Shown here in pieces: positions 27,989-37,400 of a stretch of DNA of 64,000 nucleotides. The position numbers and the translations under genes were made by a program. The stretch covers positions 31,578-95,577 of IMG/VR virus record IMGVR_UViG_3300037961_005010; one strand, 5' to 3'. The notes beneath the pieces are model-generated. The model had not been told where the DNA came from, did not search any database, and worked only from the letters and a program-made list of their open reading frames with translations. The DNA comes from a virus. Each line of letters begins with the position of its first letter. Within the stretch, counting starts at the first letter, position 1.

Positions 27989-29545
27989 ATGGCTTTTAGT
28001 AGAAGTAGAAAATTAGGTAACTTAGGTAAGTCGATAGATAGCTCGGCACTAAGCGATTTCTTAACGGTTGACGACTCAGGTGGTAAGTTTCGCGATGTAC
28101 AATATTCCGAAATAACTGGAAAGCCTACTCTACTAGACTCTTCAACTCTTTCATCTCTCGTAGATTCATCTTATATTCAATTAAGACAAACTGATGTTGG
28201 AATTGATTCCGGTCAAATTACTAATTTAGTTGACTCATCTTACGTTCAAGCAAGACAAGGTGCTGGTGGTTTAGACTCAGCTAAAACTACTAACTTAATT
28301 GACTCATCTTACGTAGCTGCAAGAATAACAGCTGGATTAGACTCATCTTCTACAATAAACTTAGTAGATTCAGATTATGTAGGAGCTAGAACATCTGCTA
28401 ATTCTGGTTTTACATACTACAAGTATACATCAACAGCAGGACAAACTGCTTATACTGGTGCTGATGATAATGGAGAAACATTATCTTACAGTACATCTAC
28501 TGACAATATATTAGTTTTTTATAACGGCATTTTGCTCATACCAACAGATGATTATACAACTTCTGGTGGAGACACTGTAACTCTTACTACTGCAGCAGAT
28601 TCTGGTTCTCCAGTGACAATAGGAAGATGGGCTGTTGCTGCTCCGGCCGGTAACTTTATATCTTGGGGTGGAGCTCGAGCTTTGACTTTTATGCAAGGAC
28701 AAACTAACGGTGACGCGATAAATTATTTTGCTATGGCAACACCAGGAAATGCTTCAACTTTTGGTACTACATCAGGTGTTTCAAACGATGGCGGTAGTGC
28801 AGTTTCTGACGCAACATATGCAGTGTTTGCCGGTCACACTAATAGTACATCATATGACGATGTTCAATATGTAACAGTATCTACACTAGGCAATACTTCT
28901 ACTGGAATGGTTATAGATCCTTATGATGACATGGGATCAGCTTCTGATGGTACTAATGCTTTTTATTTTGGTGGATATAGAACAAATCCTTGGTTAAACA
29001 AAATTCAAAAGTTTTCTATATCTACATTTTCAGGAACGGCATCAGATTTTGGTGATCTAGTAGAAGGTTTACTAGGCCTATGTGGTTTTGGAAATACTGA
29101 TAGAATCATAGCAGCTGGTGGCAGCGCATATGCAAACTTGTATAGAAACACTATACAATACTGGAACCCTTCATCATCCACAAACGCATCAGACTTTGGC
29201 GATTTAAATTTTAGTACACACAGTCTTGGTGGATGTAGCGATTTAACGAGAGGTGTAGTGGGAGGAGGTTATAATGGATCTTCATATGAAAATAGCTTAG
29301 ATTATGTTACTATAGCGTCTACAGGTAATGCTACAGATTTTGGAGATTTAAACTATTCAAGATCAGGAACAAAATCTGCTGGAACTGATGGTGTATACGG
29401 CGTATTTGCTGGAGGTTATAACGGCAGTGCTAGAGATGACGGAATAAATAGAATTACCATTCAAACAACCGGAAACTCCACAGACTTTGGTAATTTAACT
29501 GAAGGTGGTTCAACGGCTTCTACAACAGCAGGTAATGCTTCATAA
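27989..29545 (+). CDS. Propeller adhesin 8: long N-terminus, six repeats with degenerate first blades
   Basis: A 518-residue protein with the anchor RSRKLGNLGKSIDSSALSDF and four linker repeats (for example GLDSSSTINLVDSDYVGAR). Its first blades are weak (GNASTFGTTS, GNTSTGMVID), while the last four keep the core (TASDFGDLV, NASDFGDLN, GNATDFGDLN, GNSTDFGNLT). It ends TTAGNAS. The total still fits six blades. The start is 12 bases after the previous stop with AAGGAAAT as ribosome site. Confidence 0.7.
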   Translation: MAFSRSRKLGNLGKSIDSSALSDFLTVDDSGGKFRDVQYSEITGKPTLLDSSTLSSLVDSSYIQLRQTDVGIDSGQITNLVDSSYVQARQGAGGLDSAKTTNLIDSSYVAARITAGLDSSSTINLVDSDYVGARTSANSGFTYYKYTSTAGQTAYTGADDNGETLSYSTSTDNILVFYNGILLIPTDDYTTSGGDTVTLTTAADSGSPVTIGRWAVAAPAGNFISWGGARALTFMQGQTNGDAINYFAMATPGNASTFGTTSGVSNDGGSAVSDATYAVFAGHTNSTSYDDVQYVTVSTLGNTSTGMVIDPYDDMGSASDGTNAFYFGGYRTNPWLNKIQKFSISTFSGTASDFGDLVEGLLGLCGFGNTDRIIAAGGSAYANLYRNTIQYWNPSSSTNASDFGDLNFSTHSLGGCSDLTRGVVGGGYNGSSYENSLDYVTIASTGNATDFGDLNYSRSGTKSAGTDGVYGVFAGGYNGSARDDGINRITIQTTGNSTDFGNLTEGGSTASTTAGNAS

Positions 29546-29556
29546 GGGAATCATAA

Positions 29557-31134
29557 ATGCCAAACTATAGTAATAGAAGACTTGCAAACCTAGCTAATGC
29601 AGTTGACAGCGCTACTTCCGGAAACTTTTTAACAGTAGATGATTCATCTCAAGGTAAGTTCTTATCTCCTGTGTGGAGTACACATATAACCAATGTGCCT
29701 AGTGGTCTTTTAGATTCTTCTTTAGCTCAAGGATTATTTGATTCTGCATATATTCAAGCTAGACAAACTGACGTAGGTCTAGACTCAGCATTAGTAACAT
29801 CACTTATAGACACAACATATGTTCAAGCCAGAGCTGGAGGCGCTGGTTTAGATTCTGCAGCGGCAATTGCTCTTATAGACTCTGCGTATGTTGCTGCAAG
29901 ATTAACATCAGGATTAGATTCTGCTGGAATTTCATCTATTATAGATTCAGACTACGCTGCAGCGAGAGTATCAGCCGGATCTGGATTTCAAATGTATGAG
30001 TACAAGGCAACTGCTGGACAAACAGTATTTGACTCTACTGATGATAACGGAGAAACATTAGCATATGATGCAAATGGAATACTTGTATTTCTCAATGGTG
30101 TTTTATTACTAGACACGTTTGACTACACCGCGTCAAATGGAACAAGTGTTACACTAACAGATAGTTCTGACTCAGGTGCTAATTTACAAATTATAAAATA
30201 CGGTATTGCTACTAGTGGAGGTGGAACTAGTGCTTTATATTATGGTGATCGTGGACTTAGATTTGGTGGTTATGACACAGGCGTTGATCATTCAAATGTA
30301 ATAGATTACTGGAACATAGCCTCCTCTACAGGAAACGCTGTAGACTTCGGCGATCTAACTCGAAAAAGAAGTTATATTGCTTCTTGTTCTAATGCATCTA
30401 GAGCTCTTTCATTTGGTGGTCAATCATCTTCCCCCTTTGCTAGCGGATCAGATATAATAGATTATGTTACAATAGCCTCTACCGGCAATGCCACGGATTT
30501 TGGTGACATGCTTTCCGCGAGAAACCGAGCAGCATGTGAAAGCAATGGAACAAGAGCTATTCATGGAGGTGGCACTGACGGAAGCAGTAATGTTAATACC
30601 ATAGAGTATGCCACAATAGCAACCACAGGAAACACTATTGACTTTGGTGATTTATCAGTAGCTAGAGAGCGTCTTTCGGCAGCATCTAACGGGTCGAGAA
30701 TAGTTTTTATCGGTGGTCAGGCAGGCGGTTATTCCAACACTATGGATTATGTTACTGGCGATACTACAGGAAATGCGCAAGACTTTGGCGACCTTCTAAC
30801 TCCTCTTAGTAACCACGGAGCTACAGGAACAGGATCTGGAGATCGAGCTATAGTGTTTGGTGGCCTGGCCAGTGGTAGCTATCACAATGTTATTCAATAT
30901 TTTCCTGTTTCAACAACAGGAAACTCGTCAGATTTCGGAGACCTATTAGGAAATCACGCCTATGCTTCCGCTTGTTGTAATTCAACCAAAGCTCAGTTTG
31001 TTGGGGGTTACAATCCTGGTGATATAGACATAATACAACAAGTAACAATGGCTACTCTAGGAAACGCAACAGATTATGGAGATTTAACTGAAGCGGTGTA
31101 TAGTTCTGGTGCAACTTCAGGAAATGCGTCATAG
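29557..31134 (+). CDS. Propeller adhesin 9: long N-terminus, six kelch-like repeats
   Basis: A 525-residue protein. The anchor is NRRLANLANAVDSATSGNFL, with four linker repeats; the sequence around GLDSALVTSLIDTTYVQAR is nearly identical in DNA to the matching part of the gene at 26420. Repeat cores are GNAVDFGDLT, GNATDFGDML, GNTIDFGDLS, GNAQDFGDLL, GNSSDFGDLL and GNATDYGDLT. It ends TSGNAS. Its 3' end and following spacer duplicate the junction after the gene at 24778. Confidence 0.7.
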   Translation: MPNYSNRRLANLANAVDSATSGNFLTVDDSSQGKFLSPVWSTHITNVPSGLLDSSLAQGLFDSAYIQARQTDVGLDSALVTSLIDTTYVQARAGGAGLDSAAAIALIDSAYVAARLTSGLDSAGISSIIDSDYAAARVSAGSGFQMYEYKATAGQTVFDSTDDNGETLAYDANGILVFLNGVLLLDTFDYTASNGTSVTLTDSSDSGANLQIIKYGIATSGGGTSALYYGDRGLRFGGYDTGVDHSNVIDYWNIASSTGNAVDFGDLTRKRSYIASCSNASRALSFGGQSSSPFASGSDIIDYVTIASTGNATDFGDMLSARNRAACESNGTRAIHGGGTDGSSNVNTIEYATIATTGNTIDFGDLSVARERLSAASNGSRIVFIGGQAGGYSNTMDYVTGDTTGNAQDFGDLLTPLSNHGATGTGSGDRAIVFGGLASGSYHNVIQYFPVSTTGNSSDFGDLLGNHAYASACCNSTKAQFVGGYNPGDIDIIQQVTMATLGNATDYGDLTEAVYSSGATSGNAS

Positions 31135-31156
31135 TAAAGCTTAAAGGAAAGTAATA
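31120..31156 (+). repeat. Gene-junction repeat, copy 2
   Basis: Second copy of the 37-base junction described at 26383-26419, covering the final codons of the gene at 29557, the stop and the Shine-Dalgarno of the gene at 31158. The genes following the two copies belong to different N-terminal classes. Confidence 0.75.
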
Positions 31157-31157
31157 A

Positions 31158-32411
31158 ATGAGTCAATACAGTGAAATAAGAGTTAACACTATAACAGATT
31201 CAACTGGATCTGTCGCTGTCGATTTTGAAAATGGACTTACTATAGGAGGAAAGGCACTAGACGATTCAGGCGGAGCTATTCAATTAAATAAAATAATAGA
31301 TTCAGCTGACGCGCCTTCAGATTCTGCTTCTTATTATGGCTTAATGTGGTACGACAGCGCTAACACTAGATTGAATATATACACTCCAATTGGTTGGAGA
31401 ACAATAAGAGGTGATCAGGCTCCTAGCGGTGGTGGAGGTAGTTCGAACGCAACTCATGCTTTTGCTCTTGGTGGAACATACTACAACGGAAACTATTACG
31501 TTACCGCTGCAAATCACATTGAAACATTAACAATAGCAACTACTGGTAACGCAACTGATTTTGGTGACATAACTGCTTCTGGTTCTATCGCACTAGGTAT
31601 TTCAGAAATAGCAGCAGGAGGAGATCATAGCAGAATCGTACTAGGTTCGGCGTTAGTAGATAACGGATATGGTAACGCAGGAGATCTTGCTAATGGTACC
31701 GGAATACATTACATAACTTGTGCGACCCCAGGTAATACTGTAGACTTTGGCGATCTTCCATCAGATTATTTTAATGAAAACGGAGGCGATGCTGGGGCTG
31801 GTTACATGCACTTTAGGTCCAATGGATCTGGTAGCAGCACTAGTATTGTTACAGTTACAATTCAAACTACTGGAAACGCATCTGATCTAATAGATTTAAG
31901 TGGTGCGGAGGGATATTCATTTGGCGGTGTAAGTTCTAATGATACAAGAGCGCTTGCTTTTGGTGGAAGATATGGTAACGCTTTTGGTGTTGCAGTTGAT
32001 TATTTCACTCCAGGAAATTCGTCAGTAGCAGCTGCTGACTTTGGTGATCTCTTGTTGGGTTCTAATAAACCAGCAGTAACAAACGACAATGTAAACAGAA
32101 CAATTTATCACGAATCATATAATGGCTCTGGATTTTCCTGGGGAAGTTTATCAAATACTTTAGCCTATCTTGACACAGCGACTTTAGGAAACGCAGTGGA
32201 TTTTGGTGATTTATCATCGGCTAGACAAGGAGGAGGAGCTTCGGCCAATAACACTAGAGCTCTGTTTTTTGGTGGAGAATCAAATAGTTCAAGCGATAGC
32301 TATGCACACAATACGGTTGATTACGTGACAGTAGCTACTCCAGGAAACGCTACAGACTTCGGTGATGTTTCAAGAAGAAGACAAACATGCGGTTCTGAGG
32401 GAATAGGTTAA
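31158..32411 (+). CDS. Propeller adhesin 10: short N-terminus, sister propeller of gene 5
   Basis: A 417-residue protein. Its N-terminus (VDFENGLTIGGKALDDSG, GLMWYDSANTRLNIYTPIGW) is the module of the gene at 18909, not that of its propeller sister at 23461. The propeller keeps GGDHSRIV, GIHYITCATPGN, NASDLIDLS, NSSVAAADFGD and NKPAVTNDN. A Gly/Ser hinge (APSGGGGSS) joins the two parts. It ends CGSEGIG. This combination points to domain exchange at the hinge. Confidence 0.7.
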   Translation: MSQYSEIRVNTITDSTGSVAVDFENGLTIGGKALDDSGGAIQLNKIIDSADAPSDSASYYGLMWYDSANTRLNIYTPIGWRTIRGDQAPSGGGGSSNATHAFALGGTYYNGNYYVTAANHIETLTIATTGNATDFGDITASGSIALGISEIAAGGDHSRIVLGSALVDNGYGNAGDLANGTGIHYITCATPGNTVDFGDLPSDYFNENGGDAGAGYMHFRSNGSGSSTSIVTVTIQTTGNASDLIDLSGAEGYSFGGVSSNDTRALAFGGRYGNAFGVAVDYFTPGNSSVAAADFGDLLLGSNKPAVTNDNVNRTIYHESYNGSGFSWGSLSNTLAYLDTATLGNAVDFGDLSSARQGGGASANNTRALFFGGESNSSSDSYAHNTVDYVTVATPGNATDFGDVSRRRQTCGSEGIG

Positions 32412-32422
32412 GGAAAAAACTA

Positions 32423-33664
32423 ATGAGTGAAGTAAAAGTAGATAAAATTACAAATAGAGTTGGTACAGGCGCTCCAAGATTTCCTAATGGTATTACTATA
32501 GGAGGACAAACTGTAGCTTCGCAATATCCTGGTGTTTTAGCAGGATCTATAGTAGAATCTAACGGCACACCTACAAACGTTTCTGCAGGTACTTATTGGT
32601 TTAACGATAGTGGAGCGAATAAATTTTTAGCAATATATTACGATGATAATTGGATAGGTCTATCTGGAGAAGTAGTTGCTGGTGGTGTGCAGCCAATGGG
32701 TGGAGATAGAGGTTTTTCATTAGCAGGAACAGGACCTTCAACAGATGATGTTGTAGAGTATTGGGATTTAACTACAACAAGCAATGCTCAAACTTTTGGC
32801 AACACTCTTACTACAGACATAAACTGGTCAGCTGCTTGTGGAAATGGAACGAGAGTTATAAATCACGAAGCTTATTCTAACATTAGTACATATGACACTA
32901 TATCTTATATAACTTCTGCGACTTTAGGAAACGCAGTAGATTTTGGTAATACTTTTCATCAAAGAGTAGGAGAAGCTGCAGCTTCAAATGGAACTTATGG
33001 CATATTTGGCGCAGGATATGGCGCAACTGGTCCAGCTCCTTACTCAGGTCCTGCGGCTAGAATAGACGATATAGATTACGTAACAATATCTACTACTGGA
33101 AACGCAGCAGATTGGGGAGATGTGCTACCTACAAATAGATCATACTTAGCGTGCGCTGACAATAGTAGTTATGTTTTATTCGCAGGAGGCATGGCTAATG
33201 CAGGAGAAGGATCTCCGTATACAAGTTCATCTAACGTTGCAGGAGAAATGTATAAGTTAAGTACTACTGTTGGATCAGGTGGTACGCTTATCGGAGATTT
33301 ATCAGACGATAGAGGGATTCTAAAAGGAGCTGAATCTCCAACAAGAGCTTTATTTATGGGAGGACTCATAGGATCTAGCTCTACAGCCTCTAATTGGTGT
33401 GATATAATAGATTATATGGATTTTGCTTCAGAAGGCAACGCAACTGATTTTGGAAATCTTGTACGCGGAAACGCTTATGGTGGGGCCTGTTCTAATGACA
33501 CTACAGCTGCATATTTTGGAGGTTATGATAACATAAGCGGATCTACTACAGAGGTTGCTGACATAAGATATATAACAATGGCAACTACTGGTAATGCTAC
33601 TGATGCTGGTGATTTAACCAGAGCCGATCATAGGATGGACGGTGCTTCAGGTTTTGCATCTTAA
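32423..33664 (+). CDS. Propeller adhesin 11: short N-terminus, sister propeller of gene 6
   Basis: A 413-residue protein with the short anchor (MSEVKVDKITNRVGTGAPRF, IGGQTVASQYPG). The propeller resembles that of the gene at 24778 in blade order and odd features: a first blade with SNAQTFGN, a second with SATLGNAVDFGNTFHQR, a third with GNAADWGD, and a fourth blade core built on TVGSGGTLIGDL. It ends GASGFAS. As in the 5/10 pair, similar propellers are carried by different anchors. Confidence 0.7.
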   Translation: MSEVKVDKITNRVGTGAPRFPNGITIGGQTVASQYPGVLAGSIVESNGTPTNVSAGTYWFNDSGANKFLAIYYDDNWIGLSGEVVAGGVQPMGGDRGFSLAGTGPSTDDVVEYWDLTTTSNAQTFGNTLTTDINWSAACGNGTRVINHEAYSNISTYDTISYITSATLGNAVDFGNTFHQRVGEAAASNGTYGIFGAGYGATGPAPYSGPAARIDDIDYVTISTTGNAADWGDVLPTNRSYLACADNSSYVLFAGGMANAGEGSPYTSSSNVAGEMYKLSTTVGSGGTLIGDLSDDRGILKGAESPTRALFMGGLIGSSSTASNWCDIIDYMDFASEGNATDFGNLVRGNAYGGACSNDTTAAYFGGYDNISGSTTEVADIRYITMATTGNATDAGDLTRADHRMDGASGFAS

Positions 33665-33676
33665 AGGGCTCAAAAA

Positions 33677-35335
33677 ATGGCGATAAGCAGACGTTTAGGT
33701 AATTTAGGCGATAGAATAGATAGCGCCAGCTCTGGCAATTTTCTAACCACAGATGATTCTGGTGGCGAATTTAGAGCTATTCAATATTCAGAGATAGCCG
33801 GAAAACCTACAACTTTAGATTCAGCAAACGTTATTTCATTTATGGACTCTTCTTATGTCCAAGCCAGACAAGTTGACGTAGGTTTAGATTCAAGTCAAAT
33901 ATCTTCTTTAGTAGACTCAGCTTATGTGCAGGCGAGGCAAGGAGTAACAGGTCTTGACTCAGCTGCTACAATTAATTTAATAGACTCAGCTTATGTTGCT
34001 CTTAAAGGAGATGCTGGATTAGATTCCAGCGGAATGACTAATTTAGTAGATTCAAGTTTTATTGCTAACTTAGCAGGCGCTAAGTCAGGATTTGAGGTTT
34101 TTAAATACACAGCAACTGCTGGTCAAACAACGTTTAAAGATTCAGATTTAAATGGATCAATCTTAGCTCATCCAAGAGATGGCCTTTTAGTGTGGCTAAA
34201 CGGTGTTTTGCTAGATGATACTACTGATTACACTGCTCCTAATGGATCAAGTGTTGTACTAACGTCAGGCGCAGATTCTGGTTCAAGCGTAATAATAGCA
34301 AAATGGGGAGGCGGGCCAGCATATTCAACAACGTTTTTTGGTTCTAGAGGTTTGGTTTTTGGTGGTTACAGTTTTGCTTGGTCTCACAATGACATTCAAT
34401 ATATTCCAGTTGCAACTTCTAGTAACGCAACAGATTTTGGCGATCTCACCTCTCCTAAAACTGGTACAGCATCTCATTCTGATGGATCTAGAATTTTAAA
34501 TGGCGGTGGTTATGACGGAACAACACCTCATCCTGCAACTAGGCTTGATGTTATAGAATACGTTACAGCTAGTACTACAGGTAATGGCACTGACTTTGGA
34601 GATCTTACAGTTGGAAGATTAGCCTTAACTGCAGGAGGAGATCCTACTCGTACTCTTTTTGCTGGAGGTAGAACACTTAATGCAGATACAGAACTTGACA
34701 CCATAGAGTATGTAACAACTCAAACTACTGGAAATTCACAAGACTTTGGAGATCTTTCATATCCACGAGATTATTTAAGAGCTACTTCAGATGCTACTAG
34801 AACTGTGTTTGCTGGAGGCGATGAGGACTACAGTGTTGATTATAACACAAAAACTAATATCATGGAATATGTAACAACTCAAACACCTGGAAACACTACA
34901 GACTTTGGTGATTTAACAGCAGCTAGAGCATCGTGTCAGCAAGGTGTTGTCGCAAACTCAACCAGAGGAGTTTTTATGGGAGGCGCGTCTTATCCCTCAA
35001 CTATTCATGATGAGATTGACTACATAACAATTGCAACTACAGGCAACGCATCTGACTTTGGAGATATGACTAAAGAAACGCACAGTTCTGCAGGTATGAG
35101 CGATGGGACTTATGGTTTACATGCAGGAGGAGCTCATCCATCATCAACAACAGCTCAACCTGGAACAGAACAAATTGGTTACATAACAATTGCAACTACA
35201 GGCAATGCACAAGACTTTGGGGATTTACTTGCTTTGGGTCCTGCAACGCCTCCAAATTCGCAAACTATATATGGTGATAGTGATGTATTTACAAGTGGAC
35301 TTAACATATACCAATCAGGCGCATCTGGTACATAA
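33677..35335 (+). CDS. Propeller adhesin 12: long N-terminus, six repeats, unusual C-terminal tail
   Basis: A 552-residue protein, last of the array. Anchor SRRLGNLGDRIDSASSGNFL, four linker repeats, beta module ending VIIAKWGGG, and six regular repeats (GNGTDFGDLT, GNSQDFGDLS, GNTTDFGDLT, GNASDFGDMT, GNAQDFGDLL and a leading SNATDFGDLT). Unlike the others it lacks the G-x-A-S end and runs on for about 30 residues (PNSQTIYGDSDVFTSGLNIY), perhaps capping the propeller differently or fusing to a further element. Confidence 0.7.
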   Translation: MAISRRLGNLGDRIDSASSGNFLTTDDSGGEFRAIQYSEIAGKPTTLDSANVISFMDSSYVQARQVDVGLDSSQISSLVDSAYVQARQGVTGLDSAATINLIDSAYVALKGDAGLDSSGMTNLVDSSFIANLAGAKSGFEVFKYTATAGQTTFKDSDLNGSILAHPRDGLLVWLNGVLLDDTTDYTAPNGSSVVLTSGADSGSSVIIAKWGGGPAYSTTFFGSRGLVFGGYSFAWSHNDIQYIPVATSSNATDFGDLTSPKTGTASHSDGSRILNGGGYDGTTPHPATRLDVIEYVTASTTGNGTDFGDLTVGRLALTAGGDPTRTLFAGGRTLNADTELDTIEYVTTQTTGNSQDFGDLSYPRDYLRATSDATRTVFAGGDEDYSVDYNTKTNIMEYVTTQTPGNTTDFGDLTAARASCQQGVVANSTRGVFMGGASYPSTIHDEIDYITIATTGNASDFGDMTKETHSSAGMSDGTYGLHAGGAHPSSTTAQPGTEQIGYITIATTGNAQDFGDLLALGPATPPNSQTIYGDSDVFTSGLNIYQSGASGT

Positions 35336-35384
35336 CTATAAAACATATATATAATAGTATATCATAATTTAGATAGGATTTATA

Positions 35385-36260
35385 ATGAGTGAAGAACTAA
35401 CAAAGAAAGAAGATACAGAATCAACATCACTGATGATAAGTGATAATGTGACTTTTAATATGCCAACTGTAACAAAAGGAGTGATTAATCCTCTTGCAGT
35501 AGCAAAAGTAAATGAAGGCTTGCCAGAATTAAATAGACAAACGAGAAATTTCGATAGAAATAACTCTCAAACTACTTTGTCAATGATGTCTATTACTATG
35601 TTGAATGGACACTCACCATATAGAATGATGAGACAAGTTATGGCAGAAGCTGAAAAAAGAAAGCTAGCCTTAGCTGAAGCTCAGGTTGGCCACGCTAAAA
35701 AGCGTAAAGAGATTGAAAAGTTACAGGAAAAAGTAAATGAAAATCCTGATGATGAAGTGTTACAAGCAAGATTAAGACTTGCATACGTTTCTATCTCTAC
35801 TATGGAAAGTAAAATGAATGGCTCGTTTAAAGATATAGCAACGCTTATTGATACTTATGAGTCGATAAAGAAAAATAATGGGATTACTGAATGGGATGAG
35901 GAATCCTTTGAAAATGAAGAAAAGAAGCACCACGTCCGCAGAGGCTTCGAGCTGATGTATCGTAACTTAATGGATGGTGGCCGCATTTCAACTTCAACTA
36001 TAGAATACATGCAACAGTTTGGCGTTCACCCACAAGTAGCTATGACAGAAACGCAAGGTTATATAGCTTCGGTTACTGCCAAAATAAAAAATTTACAATT
36101 GCCGCATTCTAATGATTTGGAAGAGTTTTTAGATAAAATGGCAGATAAATATTATAAGAATGCTGATTTGACAACCGAGAGAATTTTCGGAAAATCTGAA
36201 GTGTATAACACTGACTATATGAACCGTTTAAATAAACCAGAAGAAACAGAGGAAGAATAA
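35385..36260 (+). CDS. Conserved virion protein upstream of the neck genes
   Basis: A 291-residue, mostly alpha-helical protein. Residues 85-125 (MAEAEKRKLALAEAQVGHAK and on) form a charged coiled coil; TTERIFGKSEVYNTDYM lies near the C-terminus. A protein of this type precedes gp13 in several marine T4-like phages and is reported there as structural. The 49-base upstream gap holds an AT-rich ATATATATAATAG sequence but no exact late element. Function unknown. Confidence 0.6.
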   Translation: MSEELTKKEDTESTSLMISDNVTFNMPTVTKGVINPLAVAKVNEGLPELNRQTRNFDRNNSQTTLSMMSITMLNGHSPYRMMRQVMAEAEKRKLALAEAQVGHAKKRKEIEKLQEKVNENPDDEVLQARLRLAYVSISTMESKMNGSFKDIATLIDTYESIKKNNGITEWDEESFENEEKKHHVRRGFELMYRNLMDGGRISTSTIEYMQQFGVHPQVAMTETQGYIASVTAKIKNLQLPHSNDLEEFLDKMADKYYKNADLTTERIFGKSEVYNTDYMNRLNKPEETEEE

Positions 36261-36262
36261 AA

Positions 36263-36577
36263 ATGGCTGTTATAGAATATAAAATGTTAAAAAATGCTTT
36301 CGGACGACGCGAAGTTCCGGGGTATGTAGAAGACAGAGGACATTGGTATAGAGATAGCGATGGTACGTATGTAGGTTGGCTATCTGATGAAGTATCTAAT
36401 AAGTTTTATGTAGATACTGCTAATGCTACCACATTAACAAAATCTGAGTTCGTCGCAAGAGGAACTGCTGCAGGACATCTACAGGAACCAGCAGGATGGG
36501 ATAGCGATGCAATGGGAGCTTGGTCTGCACCAGATCTAGAAACTTGGTACGATCAGTTTGTAACTAATAACTCGTAA
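36263..36577 (+). CDS. Small hypothetical protein
   Basis: A 104-residue protein two bases after the preceding stop. Trp- and Tyr-rich short segments (GHWYRDSDGTYVGWLSDE, PDLETWYDQF) suggest a compact beta fold. The phrase RDSDGTYVGW resembles a tail-associated repeat module but no family can be assigned. It shares the operon of the structural protein upstream. Confidence 0.6.
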   Translation: MAVIEYKMLKNAFGRREVPGYVEDRGHWYRDSDGTYVGWLSDEVSNKFYVDTANATTLTKSEFVARGTAAGHLQEPAGWDSDAMGAWSAPDLETWYDQFVTNNS

Positions 36578-36604
36578 ATATTTGTATTATAAAATTCTTG
36601 TTGT

Positions 36605-36612
36605 TATAAATA
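36605..36612 (+). promoter_or_regulatory. T4-type late promoter element TATAAATA
   Basis: Exact TATAAATA in the 64-base gap, ending 30 bases before the ATG of the gp13 gene; it probably starts the neck-terminase transcript. Confidence 0.8.
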
Positions 36613-36641
36613 GTAATAAGATTTTATAGTAGGATTTTAAC

Positions 36642-37397
36642 ATGGCCGCACCAAGCTCGCGAGATACTCTTATTGAATACTGCCTTCGTAGATTAGGTGA
36701 TCCAGTAATAGAAATAAATGTTGACCCTGATCAACTCGAAGATCGTGTAGACGAGGCGCTACAGTATTATCAAGAATTTCATTCAGACGCAACAGTAAAA
36801 ACTTATTTAAAGCATCAGGTAACAGCCGATGATGTTTCAAATGAGTATATTTCAATTTCAAGTAACGTCATTTTTGTTCAGAAATTATTTCCTATCTCTT
36901 CTTCATTTAATAATTCTATGAACTTTTTTGATATAAAGTATCAAATGATGTTAAATGACATTGCTGATTTGCAAAACTTTGCTGGAGATCTCGCCTACTA
37001 CGATCAAATGCAGCAGTACTTATCTCTATTAGATTTAAAGCTTAACGGTCACCCTCAAGTAAATTTTTCTAGACGTCAAAACAGACTTTATATTCATGGC
37101 GATTTTCAAGACAATGACATAAAAGAAGATGATTATGTTGTCGCAGAAGTGTTGCAAATAGTAGATCCATCTACTCACACTACTGTTTTTGATGACATGT
37201 GGTTAAAGTCATACACTACTGCTCTTATAAAAAGACAGTGGGGTGCTAATTTAATTAAGTTTGAAGGCATGCAACTTCCAGGTGGAGTAACGTTAAATGG
37301 TAGACAAATATATGATGATGCTCAAGCTGACATAGAAAAGCTTGAAGAAAAAGTAAGAATGGAACAAGAATTACCAGTAGACTTCTTTGTGGGGTAA
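36642..37397 (+). CDS. gp13: Neck protein gp13
   Basis: A 251-residue protein. The opening (DTLIEYCLRRLGDPVIEINV, then DQLEDRVDEALQYYQEFH) is the conserved N-terminus of T4-type gp13, which with gp14 forms the neck that closes the filled head and binds the tail. Marine homologues are shorter than T4 gp13 (309 residues). It is followed four bases later by gp14, the standard order. Confidence 0.9.
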   Translation: MAAPSSRDTLIEYCLRRLGDPVIEINVDPDQLEDRVDEALQYYQEFHSDATVKTYLKHQVTADDVSNEYISISSNVIFVQKLFPISSSFNNSMNFFDIKYQMMLNDIADLQNFAGDLAYYDQMQQYLSLLDLKLNGHPQVNFSRRQNRLYIHGDFQDNDIKEDDYVVAEVLQIVDPSTHTTVFDDMWLKSYTTALIKRQWGANLIKFEGMQLPGGVTLNGRQIYDDAQADIEKLEEKVRMEQELPVDFFVG

Positions 37398-37400
37398 GCT

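Larger units (their letters stand above)
16610..35335 (+). repeat. Tandem array of twelve six-repeat kelch-like adhesin genes
   Basis: Twelve genes (starting at 16610, 18909, 20066, 22262, 23461, 24778, 26420, 27989, 29557, 31158, 32423 and 33677) each encode exactly six copies of a 40-55-residue unit. Its core reads Y(V/I)T(I/V)ATTGNAxDFGDLT, then about ten variable residues, then TRGVFxGG. I counted 72 units by eye. Two related genes without the repeats (18158 and 21265) lie within the array. Most members end in a short G-x-(A/S)-S tail. Confidence 0.85.

Noticed and set aside
16610-35335. Regular repeats that could suggest a CRISPR array
   Set aside because: The repeats are protein-level units of 40-55 residues inside open frames, imperfect at DNA level, with no short identical repeats and spacers.
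35336-35384. Late promoter before the gene at 35385
   Set aside because: The gap has AT-rich runs such as ATATATATAATAG but no TATAAATA or ATAAATA core, so no call was made.
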